Of a DNA stretch of 64,000 bases, positions 8,538 through 17,996 are shown piece after piece. Where the stretch lies: assembly GCA_045538555.1 (NCBI GenBank), contig JAZSRP010000021.1:17006-81005 (forward strand). Direction: 5' to 3'. The DNA comes from Coliplasma sp045538555. Lineage in GTDB: Bacteria > Bacillota > Clostridia > Oscillospirales > CAG-382. How positions within the stretch are numbered: the first letter of the stretch is position 1; every line of letters begins with the position of its first letter. The notes beneath the pieces were generated by a model. It was not told where the DNA came from and ran no database searches. It was given only the letters and a program-made list of their open reading frames with translations. Position numbers and translations under genes: made by a program.

Positions 8538-9347
8538 ATGAATGATATTTTGTTTGCAACTCTTCTTGTAACCGGTATTGGACTGATCGCATCGGCGGGT
8601 CTGGTGCTTGCCCAAAAATTTATGAGCGTCCCCGAGGATGAAACAGCCGTTGAGATCGAAAAAATTCTCCCCGGAGCCAACTGCGGCGCCTGCGGTTTTT
8701 CCGGCTGTGCCGGATATGCCGCCGCTATTTCGCAGCAGGGCGCAAAAACAAATATGTGCTCTGTGGGCGGCGACGAGGTGGCAAAAGCCATTGCGGAATA
8801 CCTTGGAGTAGAGGCAGAGGCGGCCGCAAAAACAGTCTCCTGCGTGATGTGCAGGGGTTCCTACGATTGTGCGGCCCGAAAAGCGGATTATCACGGCATA
8901 ACTTCCTGCAAATCGGCGTTTGCGCTTTTTGGCGGAGTGACTGAGTGCAAATATGGATGTATCGGTCTCGGTGACTGCGCCCGTGCCTGTGAGTTTGGAG
9001 GAATAACACTGAAAAACGGTGTGGCGGAAATTGAAGCGGCAACCTGCGTTGCCTGCGGAAAGTGTATTGACGCCTGCCCCAAAAATCTGATTTCACTTGT
9101 TCCTGCCGACAGCACACCGGTGGTAAAATGTTCCAGCAAGGATGCGGGCGGAATCACCCGCAAGGCGTGCACCGCCGGTTGCATTGGCTGCAAAATGTGC
9201 CAAAAGACCTGCGAGCAGGGAGCAATCACCGTGACGGACAATCTTGCAACCGTGGATTTTGAAAAATGCATTGGCTGCGGAAAATGTCTCTCGGTATGCA
9301 AGCCCGGATGCCTCACGACACTTTTTGACTGTCAAAAAAACAATTAA
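8538..9347 (+). CDS. rnfB: Rnf electron transport complex subunit B, polyferredoxin
   Basis: Electron entry subunit that takes electrons from reduced ferredoxin. 269 residues: an N-terminal membrane anchor (about 5-26), the Fes domain with CGACGFSGC (Cys49, 52, 57) and Cys74, then several ferredoxin-type clusters (CIGLGDCARAC, CVACGKCIDAC, CIGCKMCQKTC, CIGCGKCLSVC). Ends with a Cys-containing tail. Last gene of the rnf set, completing C-D-G-E-A-B. Confidence 0.95.
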   Translation: MNDILFATLLVTGIGLIASAGLVLAQKFMSVPEDETAVEIEKILPGANCGACGFSGCAGYAAAISQQGAKTNMCSVGGDEVAKAIAEYLGVEAEAAAKTVSCVMCRGSYDCAARKADYHGITSCKSAFALFGGVTECKYGCIGLGDCARACEFGGITLKNGVAEIEAATCVACGKCIDACPKNLISLVPADSTPVVKCSSKDAGGITRKACTAGCIGCKMCQKTCEQGAITVTDNLATVDFEKCIGCGKCLSVCKPGCLTTLFDCQKNN

Positions 9348-9389
9348 GTAAAAACAACGATCGGCAACGCTCCTTTTTGGAGGTAAAAT

Positions 9390-12300
9390 ATGGCAACTGC
9401 AAAAAAAATCAAGCACAAAAAAGAAATTCTGATTGCCCTGTTTCTGGTGGTGTGTCTGCTGGCGGGAATCGGCATAATGACTCTCATTGAGGGTGCGGTG
9501 GGAAGACCCGTTTATTACAACGGTGATATGAAAAACATCTGCGTCCGCATCAACGAGATATGCCTTTCAAACCGCTCTGTAACTGCCGACCAAAACGGAG
9601 TGTTTTCGGATTATATCGAGCTTTACAACTACGGCGAGACCTTTTCTCTGGCGGGATTTGGGATTGCCAACGACACCAGCAACGGCGTGGCATACACTTT
9701 TGGAGAACAGCAGTTTGAAAAAGGAGCACATCTGGTGGTATTCCTTGACGGCGTCAACGTGCCATTCAAGCTGTCCTCCAACGGAAATGAGTATATCGCC
9801 CTTGTGGCATGGGACGGAACGGTCATCTGTTCCGCCACCACCATTCCCTGCGGCACCGACAGTGTCATGCTTTATTCTGACACCGGATATTACGTATCAG
9901 ACACTCCTTCTCCCGGATATGCCAACGACAGTGCGGGAGTGGAGGATTTTAAAAACGGAGTGGTGGATGACGATCCCGCTGTGATCATCAGCGAGCTTTT
10001 GATCGGAAACGGCTCTGTACTCCCCGATTTTGAGGGCGAATACTGCGATATTATCGAGCTTTGCAACGTCAGCGAGAATGTGGTAAATCTGGCGGGCTGC
10101 TACCTGTCCGACACCATGGAAAACCGCAGCCGCTGTGCTCTGCCCGCAGTTGACCTGGCACCGGGCGAATACTACGTGGTGTTTGCGTCGGGCAAGGGCA
10201 TGACCTCAGAAAACGGTCAGTATCACACCAGTTTTCGTGTTTCCGAGGGGGAGGAGGTCATTCTTTCCCGCAACGGAAAATACAACTCCGTAAAAGCAGA
10301 ATGGCTGGGTACAAACGTTTCCCAGCTGTATTCCACCGATGATACGGGACGTGTTGTATATCAAGGAGGACAACCCTCACCGGGATACCACAATACCGAC
10401 ACGGGCGTGGAAGAATTTAATATGAGCCGTATGGACAAAAATGCTCCGCTTGTCATCACCGAGCTGATGCTGGACAGCGATGAGACCTGCTACGGCGGAA
10501 AAAGGCAAAACGTCATTGAGATCACCAACGTTTCGGACTCCGTGATGTGCTCCGAGGGCTGGTTTATCAGCGACGACGACGATGACCCCTACAAATACGC
10601 TCTCCCCTCCGTGATGCTGGATCCGGGCAAATGCCTGATTCTTTTTGCACGAAAGGGCACCGGAGATTTTGTGACGGGATTTTCACTTTCCTCTGCGGAG
10701 ACACTGTATCTTACCACTCCCGAGTTTATGAGAGCAAGCAGTGTTTCATGCGCTTCTGCAGGCAGGGGAATGACCTGGCAGAGATCGGTTGAGGCAGACG
10801 GCGAGGTCTATGCCGCCGGCCGCCCTTCTATCGGATATCCCAACACGGACGAAGGCGTACTTCAATACGAATCCTATGTGCGTCCTCTGGAGGTGGAAAT
10901 CTCCGAGGCGGTATCCCTCAACACAAAATATCTGGCAGGTCCCTACGGCACATACCATGATTTTGTAGAGCTTCACAATATGACCGATTCCGCCATCACT
11001 CTTGACGGCTGGTTTATTTCCGACGACCCCGAGGAACCCCGAAAAGCGTCTCTTGACGGGGTGAGGATCTCTGCAGGCGGATATGCCATCATCATTCTTT
11101 CCACCGACGGAAAGAACGTTCCGTCGGGCTACAAATCTGCCGCATTTTCTCTGTCATCAGGCGGAGAAACGCTTGTACTGTCAAAGGGCGACGAGATCGT
11201 GGACAGCATGGTGATGCCCACTCTGGGTGCAAACACTGCCTACGGCAGAGCGGACGGCAAGGACGGGTTTTCGGTTCTGTCGGAGCCCACTCCAAAAAAC
11301 CGCAACGGATCCACCGTTGCATCCCCGTCTCCCGCACCCACAGCAGTGACGGAACAGGGTGTGTATGACAGCCCAAGCGGTGTTTCTGTTGAACTGGCAG
11401 GAGAGGGTACCATTTATTACACCCTTGACTGCACACAGCCCACCACCGACAGCTCGGTTTATACCCAGCCCCTCAATCTGACAAAAACCACCGTGGTGAG
11501 ATGTATTGCGGTATGTGAGGGAAAGCCCGCATCAAAGGTTTCAAATTTTACCTACATCATCAACGAGGGTCATGAGCTTCCTGTGGTGTCACTGGTGACA
11601 AATCCCGAGAATCTTTGGGATTATTACAGCGGAATCTACGAGACAGGCCCCGGTGCCGACAGCGTGTTTCCCTACGTGGGCGCAAACTACTGGCAGCCAT
11701 GGGAAAAGCAGGCAAACATCTCGCTTTTTGCTCCCGATGGCGGATTCAGCGAGAGCTGCGGTATCAGGATTTTTGGCGGTTATTCCCGTGCTTTGGCAAA
11801 AAAATCCATATCCTGCTTTTTCAGGGCAAAATATGGCGCGGGATCATTGAGCTACAAGCTTTTTCCGGACAGCGATCTGACAGAATACGAGGGACTGGTT
11901 CTCAGAAATTCCGGTCAGGACTGGAACAAAGCTCATATGCGTGACCCTATGATCACCTCTTTGGTGAGTCAGTACACCACCATTGACGTTCAAAAAAACC
12001 GTGCAGCGGTTCTCTATCTCAACGGAGAGTATTGGGGACTGTATTTTATACGTGAAAAAATAAACGAAAATTATATCGGAGGCAACCACAACGTATCTCC
12101 CGATACCGTGGATCTCTGCCGCGCCAGCGGAACCACCAGCGAAGCGTACACTGCGCTGATCAAATACGTCAGCTCCCACAATCTGTCTGTACAGGAAAAC
12201 TATGACTACGTGGCATCTCTTGTGGACGTTGACAACTATATGGATTATATAATTGCCGAGATCTGCATGGCAAATACCGACAACGGCAACATCAGGTTTT

Positions 12301-12740
12301 ATAAAATCGATGGAGACAAGTGGCGGTGGATCATGTTTGACGTGGATCAATCCTTCAGATATGCTGACGACAAGACGGTTGCCGCACATCTCAACCCAAA
12401 CGGAACCGGCTCCATGGACAGGTTTCCCACCCGTCTCATCAACGGATTGCTAAAGAATCCGGATTTTAAAAAGAAATTTCTTGAGCGGTTTGCATGGCAG
12501 CTTGAGAACATCTGGGCACCCGAAAAGGTCAATGCCCATATTGACACCTACGTTGATCTCATCGGTGAGGAGATGAAGCGTGATACCGCCCGATGGGGCA
12601 GGGAATACTCTGTGTGGGAGGACGGTGTGGAGGTGCTTCGCAGCTTTATTGCCAAGCGTGAGGCAAACCTTGTGTCTCAGGTTCAGTCATATTTTTCTCT
12701 CAGTGATGCAGAGATGATTTCATACGGATTTGATATTTGA
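9390..12740 (+). CDS. Lamin-tail-domain and CotH kinase family surface protein
   Basis: A large (1116-residue) secreted, membrane-anchored protein. An N-terminal helix (about residues 10-33) is followed by about four lamin-tail-like beta modules (each with an ISE/ITE ... DFVELxN ... GWFISDD pattern and an ending like PSPGYxN), a chitobiase C-terminal-like module (about 645-725, TIYYTLDCTQPT) and a C-terminal CotH domain (about 735-1075). The CotH part has the family landmarks YLNGEYWGLYFIREK and WIMFDVDQSF. CotH proteins are atypical kinases that phosphorylate extracellular proteins. Directly followed by VTC and DUF4956 genes, a recurrent three-gene partnership; starts 42 nt after rnfB with a GGAGG site. 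Confidence 0.88.
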   Translation: MATAKKIKHKKEILIALFLVVCLLAGIGIMTLIEGAVGRPVYYNGDMKNICVRINEICLSNRSVTADQNGVFSDYIELYNYGETFSLAGFGIANDTSNGVAYTFGEQQFEKGAHLVVFLDGVNVPFKLSSNGNEYIALVAWDGTVICSATTIPCGTDSVMLYSDTGYYVSDTPSPGYANDSAGVEDFKNGVVDDDPAVIISELLIGNGSVLPDFEGEYCDIIELCNVSENVVNLAGCYLSDTMENRSRCALPAVDLAPGEYYVVFASGKGMTSENGQYHTSFRVSEGEEVILSRNGKYNSVKAEWLGTNVSQLYSTDDTGRVVYQGGQPSPGYHNTDTGVEEFNMSRMDKNAPLVITELMLDSDETCYGGKRQNVIEITNVSDSVMCSEGWFISDDDDDPYKYALPSVMLDPGKCLILFARKGTGDFVTGFSLSSAETLYLTTPEFMRASSVSCASAGRGMTWQRSVEADGEVYAAGRPSIGYPNTDEGVLQYESYVRPLEVEISEAVSLNTKYLAGPYGTYHDFVELHNMTDSAITLDGWFISDDPEEPRKASLDGVRISAGGYAIIILSTDGKNVPSGYKSAAFSLSSGGETLVLSKGDEIVDSMVMPTLGANTAYGRADGKDGFSVLSEPTPKNRNGSTVASPSPAPTAVTEQGVYDSPSGVSVELAGEGTIYYTLDCTQPTTDSSVYTQPLNLTKTTVVRCIAVCEGKPASKVSNFTYIINEGHELPVVSLVTNPENLWDYYSGIYETGPGADSVFPYVGANYWQPWEKQANISLFAPDGGFSESCGIRIFGGYSRALAKKSISCFFRAKYGAGSLSYKLFPDSDLTEYEGLVLRNSGQDWNKAHMRDPMITSLVSQYTTIDVQKNRAAVLYLNGEYWGLYFIREKINENYIGGNHNVSPDTVDLCRASGTTSEAYTALIKYVSSHNLSVQENYDYVASLVDVDNYMDYIIAEICMANTDNGNIRFYKIDGDKWRWIMFDVDQSFRYADDKTVAAHLNPNGTGSMDRFPTRLINGLLKNPDFKKKFLERFAWQLENIWAPEKVNAHIDTYVDLIGEEMKRDTARWGREYSVWEDGVEVLRSFIAKREANLVSQVQSYFSLSDAEMISYGFDI

Positions 12741-12773
12741 TGACAAAAATATGTTTTTTTAGGAGGTGAGGAT

Positions 12774-13442
12774 TTGGCAGAACGAAGAGAAGAAAAATAT
12801 ATTATTTCCTACGCAGAGTTTTCGGTGATATCCCACCGTCTGAGCCAGATCCTGTTGCCCGACGCAAACGGAGACAACGGTCGTTATTCGATCTGTTCCA
12901 TGTATTTTGACGATCCTTACGACAAGGCGTTGGACGAAAAAGAGGACGGGCTTCCCGTCCATACAAAATTCCGTATCCGCACCTACAACGGCTCGACCCA
13001 TGGCGTCAAGCTGGAGCGGAAAACAAAAAGAGGGATCGTCACAGAAAAAAATTCGGCTCCTCTTGCGGTGTCCGACGTGGTGAGCATCACAAAAGGAGCG
13101 GGAGCCGATGACGACAGCCCATTCTTTGGTCTGGTGTCCCAAATGACAGCGGGCTGCTATCGGCCAAAGATCTGTGTCAGGTATGACAGACTGGCTTTTT
13201 ATCACCCGTACTTTGACGTGAGAGTCACCTTTGATACAAACATTGACGCTCTCCCGCCGGAAGCGGAATGTCTTTTTGGCGACACAAAAAGGGCAATTCC
13301 GGCGTTACCCAGAGACAAGGTGATCATGGAAATAAAATACGGCGACCGCTGTCCGTCATTTGTACGCAGATGCTGTGCCTGTGACGGAATGCAGCTTTCG
13401 GTATCAAAATACGCACTCTGCCGCAACGCAAACGTGCTTTGA
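12774..13442 (+). CDS. VTC domain protein (polyphosphate polymerase-like)
   Basis: Starts at TTG with a perfect AGGAGGTGAGG just upstream. The 222-residue product is a CYTH/VTC tunnel-fold domain: KFRIRTY, VKLERKTK, a RYDR segment, RVTFDTNI, EIKYG and a final SKY, the basic and acidic residues that line the tunnel in polyphosphate polymerases. It is expected to be cytoplasmic. Its constant company with CotH proteins suggests it supplies or handles a phosphorylated substrate for surface modification; that is inference. Confidence 0.85.
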   Translation: MAERREEKYIISYAEFSVISHRLSQILLPDANGDNGRYSICSMYFDDPYDKALDEKEDGLPVHTKFRIRTYNGSTHGVKLERKTKRGIVTEKNSAPLAVSDVVSITKGAGADDDSPFFGLVSQMTAGCYRPKICVRYDRLAFYHPYFDVRVTFDTNIDALPPEAECLFGDTKRAIPALPRDKVIMEIKYGDRCPSFVRRCCACDGMQLSVSKYALCRNANVL

Positions 13443-13458
13443 GAAAGGAACATAAACA

Positions 13459-14124
13459 ATGAGTATTTTTGACGCAATCAAAAAAAGTGTACTGGAGGGT
13501 TTTTCCTCCGAAATTACGGTTGCAGACATTTTGTTTGCAATGCTGATGGCTTTTGGAGCAGGACTTTTTATTCTGTTTATTTACCGTCTGACCCTGCGGG
13601 GTGTTTCCAGAAGCAGGAATTTTGAGATCACCCTGCTTCTCATCACACCGGTCAGCGCAATGATCGTTCTCACCATCACCTCAAACCTTGCTCTCTCTCT
13701 CGGTATGGTGGGTGCGCTGAGTATCATCCGTTTCCGTACCGCCATCAAGGACGCATCGGACACTGCTTTTATGTTCTGGGCAGTTGCGGCGGGAATTACC
13801 GCAGGAGCCCATTTTTACAAAATTACCATTATCGGTTGTCTTCTTGTGGGTGCCATCGCCTTTGCGGTGATGAAAATTGTTGCCGTATCCTCTCATACCT
13901 ATCTGCTTGTGGTGCGTGCCACCAGCGACAAGGCAGTGGATTATACCGCGCGTCTGCTGAAGGAAAACAACATCAAGAGGCGTCTGTCCTCAATGATCAA
14001 CAACGGGGAGTACATTGAGGTGATCTATGAGATCGCGCTTTCCGGCTCTCACCACAAACTGGTGTCTGCCCTTGGCGCACTTCCCGACGTCAACTCCGTT
14101 TCTCTGGTGGATTGCCGCAACTGA
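13459..14124 (+). CDS. DUF4956 domain-containing membrane protein
   Basis: A 221-residue protein with three to four membrane helices in the first half (about 27-47, 60-80, 96-130) and a cytoplasmic ferredoxin-like C-terminal part ending GALPDVNSVSLVDC. The conserved GALSIIRFRTAIKD segment is typical of the family. Follows the VTC gene by 16 nt and closes the CotH-VTC-DUF4956 cluster. Its last 35 nt overlap the 3' end of the convergent permease gene. Confidence 0.87.
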   Translation: MSIFDAIKKSVLEGFSSEITVADILFAMLMAFGAGLFILFIYRLTLRGVSRSRNFEITLLLITPVSAMIVLTITSNLALSLGMVGALSIIRFRTAIKDASDTAFMFWAVAAGITAGAHFYKITIIGCLLVGAIAFAVMKIVAVSSHTYLLVVRATSDKAVDYTARLLKENNIKRRLSSMINNGEYIEVIYEIALSGSHHKLVSALGALPDVNSVSLVDCRN

Positions 14125-15193
14125 CGGGTTTTTTGAATATTCTCAGCAGCAGTATAAGCCCCAGCGGAAACACAAAAAGCCCCGTCACTCCCAGCAGCTC
14201 CAACCCCACGTACATGGAGCCGAGAGTTGCCAGCGGGTGCAATCCCATGAATTTTCCCAGAATTTTTGGTTCTATCACCTGACGCACTACCGTAATGACC
14301 GTATATCCTCCCAGCAGGAGGATACCTCTTGCGTGATCGCCTGCCAACAGGCACCATATACCCCAAGGGATAAGCACGGTGCCGGTGCCCACCACCGGCA
14401 AAACGTCGATCACCGCAACTGTGAGGGCAAGCACAAAGGAGTATTTTGTTTTTAGCGTCAGGAACAGCAAAAGCAACTCCGAAAAAGTAATTACAAAGAT
14501 GAGCCCGTAGGCGCGTAGGTATTCGGATACCGCGCCCCAAAGCTCATCTTTTGCTTTTTTCAGCCCTTTTGCAACGTTTGTGGGAAAAAGAGACAAAACC
14601 CAGCTGCTGATGACTACCCGATCTATGGAGAAATAATAAGCCGCTAACACAAAAGCCGCCAGCATCAGCAGAGCTCGCGGAACAAACCGCACAACACCGC
14701 CCAAAAAAGGAATCATGCTGCCGGACATTTTTTCTGCCAAAGTCAGCAGCAGCTCTGTCAGCTTGGAATCAAGAGTTTTTCGGATCTCCCACAGACGGTC
14801 TGTAATATCAAAAAAGGGCACAAAAGAATTTATTTTTGAGATCATATCCCATGCATATGAGTCATCGCTCTGCATTTTTGAAAGAATCTCTCCTACCGTG
14901 TCCGTCAGTGCCGTCAGTTCTGTGAATACACGTCTGCACAAAGCGAAAAGAAGAAAAAATACCGCGCCCGATGAAAGGACAATGACAAAAAGAACTGCGG
15001 AACGGGTGGGGAATTTTTTGTTTTTTTCCCCGTATTTTATCAACGGCTTGAGAAATTCCGCAAAAACATACGCCAGAACAAACGGAAGCACGGCACTCCA
15101 CAAAAAGCCGAAAAATAGATAGCAGGCAAGAAAAAAAGCAAAGAGATACAGCAGAATCACCGCAATTTTTTTGTAGGGTTCTTTTGGAAGCAT
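14090..15193 (-). CDS. AI-2E family transporter
   Basis: A 367-residue permease-like protein with about eight membrane helices in the pattern of the AI-2E/YtvI family: two N-terminal helices, a long extracytoplasmic loop (about residues 80-170), then the closely spaced C-terminal helices including PVVGTGTVLIPWGIWCLLAGD and a late GLELLGVTGLFVFPLGLILLL helix pair. Members export signals or exchange ions; the substrate is not predictable. Start ATG has GAGGTG upstream. Convergent with DUF4956 with overlapping stop regions. Confidence 0.88.
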   Translation of the reverse strand: MLPKEPYKKIAVILLYLFAFFLACYLFFGFLWSAVLPFVLAYVFAEFLKPLIKYGEKNKKFPTRSAVLFVIVLSSGAVFFLLFALCRRVFTELTALTDTVGEILSKMQSDDSYAWDMISKINSFVPFFDITDRLWEIRKTLDSKLTELLLTLAEKMSGSMIPFLGGVVRFVPRALLMLAAFVLAAYYFSIDRVVISSWVLSLFPTNVAKGLKKAKDELWGAVSEYLRAYGLIFVITFSELLLLFLTLKTKYSFVLALTVAVIDVLPVVGTGTVLIPWGIWCLLAGDHARGILLLGGYTVITVVRQVIEPKILGKFMGLHPLATLGSMYVGLELLGVTGLFVFPLGLILLLRIFKKPVSCGNPPEKRS

Positions 15194-15236
15194 GAGGCAC
15201 CTCGGATTTTTTTGTGATTTTTTCTGTAAAAATGTA

Positions 15237-15265
15237 TTGACAAAACAAAAAAGTTATGATATTAT
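15237..15265 (+). promoter_or_regulatory. Promoter of tRNA-Glu
   Basis: TTGACA (15237-15242), 17-nt spacer, TATTAT (15260-15265) with TGA extension. The predicted start is 3-4 nt before the mature tRNA 5' end. Confidence 0.85.
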
Positions 15266-15274
15266 CTTTTTCAC

Positions 15275-15349
15275 GGCCTGTTAGTCAAGTGGTTAAGACG
15301 TCGCCCTCTCACGGCGAAGACAGGAGTTCGACTCTCCTACGGGTCACCA
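15275..15349 (+). tRNA. tRNA-Glu (anticodon CTC)
   Basis: Acceptor stem GGCCTGT pairs with ACGGGTC (two G-U pairs), anticodon stem TCGCC/GGCGA encloses loop CTCTCAC with anticodon CTC at 15308-15310, T-arm contains GTTCGA, and the CCA end is encoded. Reads GAG codons. Confidence 0.95.
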
Positions 15350-15352
15350 CAA

Positions 15353-15388
15353 AAATCTCAAGGACATCATGTCCTTGGGATTTTTTTC
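15353..15388 (+). terminator. Terminator of tRNA-Glu
   Basis: Stem of about 12 bp around TCA loop (CTCAAGGACA / TGTCCTTGGG) followed by seven T. Confidence 0.85.
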
Positions 15389-15502
15389 TTTTCCGCCACA
15401 AAAATTTTTGACTGCAGGAGTCAATAATATTCTTTTTCAAAAAAATATTTGATCTGAACAAAAAAATGTTTTGGCAACCCCTATGCCAAAGCATTTTTTC
15501 AC

Positions 15503-15531
15503 TTGCAAAAATACCCTGCATATAATATAAT
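15503..15531 (+). promoter_or_regulatory. Promoter of the recD2-ligA operon
   Basis: TTGCAA at 15503-15508 and TATAAT at 15526-15531 (17-nt spacer); an overlapping second TATAAT at 15521-15526 would give a start that keeps the ribosome site of the first gene intact. Either way a promoter is well supported here. Confidence 0.65.
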
Positions 15532-15546
15532 AAGAGGTGGTAAAAT

Positions 15547-15798
15547 ATGGTGCTTGTCTGTGAGGTGTTGGTTTCCTTTTTTGCCGCACTGGGTATAGTT
15601 TTTTTGTGGCGGGAGCTGAAAAAAAGGATCTTTGCCAAAAAACAGAGCTTTGTGTGTATCTGCTTTGGAACAGAGGCGGATTGGGAAAAAAGGGCTCCGG
15701 ATATGCTTGTTATATGCAGGAGCGACGAGGAACAGGAGGAGATCATCAGACGTGTTCTCAGGGATGAGCAGCGAGATGTTTTTGTGAAAAGGTGGTGA
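15547..15798 (+). CDS. Small single-helix membrane protein, hypothetical
   Basis: An 83-residue product: N-terminal membrane helix (about 1-20), then a basic stretch and a soluble domain with two cysteines (FVCICFG, LVICRS) and an acidic/charged helix at the end. Ribosome site AGAGGTGG is well spaced. It is the first gene behind a promoter and runs to the very start of recD2. I do not recognise the family; position suggests only cotranscription with the helicase. Confidence 0.6.
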   Translation: MVLVCEVLVSFFAALGIVFLWRELKKRIFAKKQSFVCICFGTEADWEKRAPDMLVICRSDEEQEEIIRRVLRDEQRDVFVKRW

Positions 15799-15803
15799 GG
15801 GAC

Positions 15804-17996
15804 TTGGCAGAGCTGTTTTTGGACGGAGTGGTGGAGGACGTGGTCTATACAAACGATGAGAACGGATACACTGTCTGCATCATTAATTGCTCGGGCGAGC
15901 CCGTCACCGTTGTGGGAATAATCCCCGGTGTATGCGAGGGTGAGAGCATCAAGGTTCAGGGAGACTGGCAGGTACACCCTACTTTTGGTCGTCAGTTTCG
16001 GGTGAATTATTTTGAAAAAAAGCTGCCTACTACCGTTTCGGCTATTTTGAAATATCTTTCCTCCGGTGCTGTCAAGGGCGTGGGCCCCGTCATTGCCGAG
16101 AGAATCGTGTCAAGGTTTGGAGAGGACACTCTTGAGGTGATCGAAAGCAACCACCGTTGGCTCTGTGATATAAAAGGAATCTCTCCAAAGAGAGCCGATG
16201 ATATTCACAACAGCTATACAGCGCAGTTTGGTATCAGATCCGTCATGCTGTATTGCAACCAGTTTTTCGGTCCTGCTTTGTCGGTGAAAATATTCAAAAA
16301 ATACGGTTCTGCCGCCATTGATATCATCAAGGCGGATCCCTACCGTCTCTGTGATGATATTTCCGGCATCGGATTTGAACGGGCTGACAGAGTTGCGGCG
16401 GCTCAGGGGATCCCCGCAGATTCGCCTTCACGGATCAAGGCGGGAATTATTCATACACTTTCGGCGGCGTCTGTCAACGGCGGTCACTGTTATCTGCCCA
16501 CGGAGGAGATGCTCTCTGCTGCTTCGCGTATACTGGGAGTGAGCGAGGGCAAGCTGGAGCCACAGATCGGTTTTTTGGTGACAGAGGGCCGTTTGGCAAG
16601 ATTTTCTGACGGTGAACGTGATTGCTGCGCAGTTGCGGCGCTTTACAACGCAGAGGCATATATTGCGGCAAAACTCAAGGTGCTGTCGGATTTCAAATTT
16701 CCCATGGTGCTGACGGGTCTTGACGACCAGATCGACGTGCTGGAGAAAAAATATCATATCACCTATGCGCCTGAGCAAAGGGAGGCAATCAATTTTGCTT
16801 TTACCGGTGGGGTTACGGTGGTGACGGGAGGCCCCGGTACGGGAAAGACAACGGTTATCAAGGCAATCATTGATATATGCGAAATACTCAAATTTTCCTG
16901 CGTGCTGGCCGCTCCCACAGGGCGTGCCGCAAAAAGAATGCAGGAATCCTCCGGCATGGAGGCAAAAACCATTCACCGCTTGCTGGAGTCAAGCGCAGGA
17001 GAGAATGAGGGGCACCACTTTGCCCGCAACGAGGACAACCCTATCCGCAAAAAGGTCATTGTGGTGGACGAGCTGTCCATGGTTGACGTTTTGTTGATGG
17101 AGGCGTTGCTCAAGGCACTCATGCCGGGAAGCTATCTGATTCTCATCGGGGATCCCGATCAGCTCCCTCCCGTTGGTGCCGGAAACCTGCTCAACGACGT
17201 TATCGATTCAAAAAGATTCAATACAGTGCGGCTGACTCATATTTTCAGACAGGCGGAGCAAAGCTTGATCGTTACCAATGCACACGCCATCAACCGCGGT
17301 GAGATGCCGGTGCTTTCATCACGTGACAACGACTTTTTCTTTTTGGAAAAGCGTGATCCGGACCAGGTCACAGATCTGCTGATCTCTTTTGTTTCCAAGC
17401 GGCTTCCCGCAAAATACGACGTGGACCCGCTGGAGGATATTCAGGTGATATCCTGCACGCGAAAGGGTGCTCTGGGCACCCAGACCCTAAACCGTATTTT
17501 TCGGGACGTGCTCAATCCGCCGTCACGGGACAAGCGGGAAAAGAAATACGGCGACACCCTGTTTCGTGAGGGCGACAAGGTGATGCAGATAAAAAATAAC
17601 TATGGAATCGAGTGGAAAAAAGGCGGGGAGAAGGGCGCCGGAATTTTCAACGGTGATATCGGAAGAATAAAAGAGATCGACCACAGAGAAGAACTGATGG
17701 TGATCGAGTTTGATGAGCGAGAGGCAGAGTACGATTTTGCATCCCTGTCAGAGCTGGAGCACGCGTATGCCGTCACCGCCCACAAAAGCCAGGGAAGCGA
17801 ATACAGGATCGTGGTGATACCTGCTTTTGACGCTCCATTTCCTCTCATGACCCGAAACCTGCTCTATACCGCCGTCACCCGTGCCAAAGAGATGGTGCTG
17901 GTGGTGGGCTCGTCGGAATCTCTTGCAACAATGGTAAAAAACAACAGGATTCCGGCACGGTATACTGCACTGAAAAAAATGCTTTTTGTTATATGA
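15804..17996 (+). CDS. recD2: RecD2-type ATP-dependent 5'-3' DNA helicase
   Basis: Stand-alone RecD-like superfamily 1B helicase for DNA repair and fork maintenance, about 730 residues. I prefer the TTG at 15804 because AGGTGGTGAGG precedes it exactly as in the VTC gene of this genome; a GTG at 15792 is the alternative. N-terminal OB-like domain and helix-hairpin-helix region (GVGPVIAERIV, IKGISPKRADDI), Walker A GGPGTGKTT, Walker B VVDELSMVD, GDPDQLPPVG, and the UvrD-C-like end with TAHKSQGSEYR and TAVTRAKE. ATGA overlap with comF. Confidence 0.93.
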   Translation: MAELFLDGVVEDVVYTNDENGYTVCIINCSGEPVTVVGIIPGVCEGESIKVQGDWQVHPTFGRQFRVNYFEKKLPTTVSAILKYLSSGAVKGVGPVIAERIVSRFGEDTLEVIESNHRWLCDIKGISPKRADDIHNSYTAQFGIRSVMLYCNQFFGPALSVKIFKKYGSAAIDIIKADPYRLCDDISGIGFERADRVAAAQGIPADSPSRIKAGIIHTLSAASVNGGHCYLPTEEMLSAASRILGVSEGKLEPQIGFLVTEGRLARFSDGERDCCAVAALYNAEAYIAAKLKVLSDFKFPMVLTGLDDQIDVLEKKYHITYAPEQREAINFAFTGGVTVVTGGPGTGKTTVIKAIIDICEILKFSCVLAAPTGRAAKRMQESSGMEAKTIHRLLESSAGENEGHHFARNEDNPIRKKVIVVDELSMVDVLLMEALLKALMPGSYLILIGDPDQLPPVGAGNLLNDVIDSKRFNTVRLTHIFRQAEQSLIVTNAHAINRGEMPVLSSRDNDFFFLEKRDPDQVTDLLISFVSKRLPAKYDVDPLEDIQVISCTRKGALGTQTLNRIFRDVLNPPSRDKREKKYGDTLFREGDKVMQIKNNYGIEWKKGGEKGAGIFNGDIGRIKEIDHREELMVIEFDEREAEYDFASLSELEHAYAVTAHKSQGSEYRIVVIPAFDAPFPLMTRNLLYTAVTRAKEMVLVVGSSESLATMVKNNRIPARYTALKKMLFVI

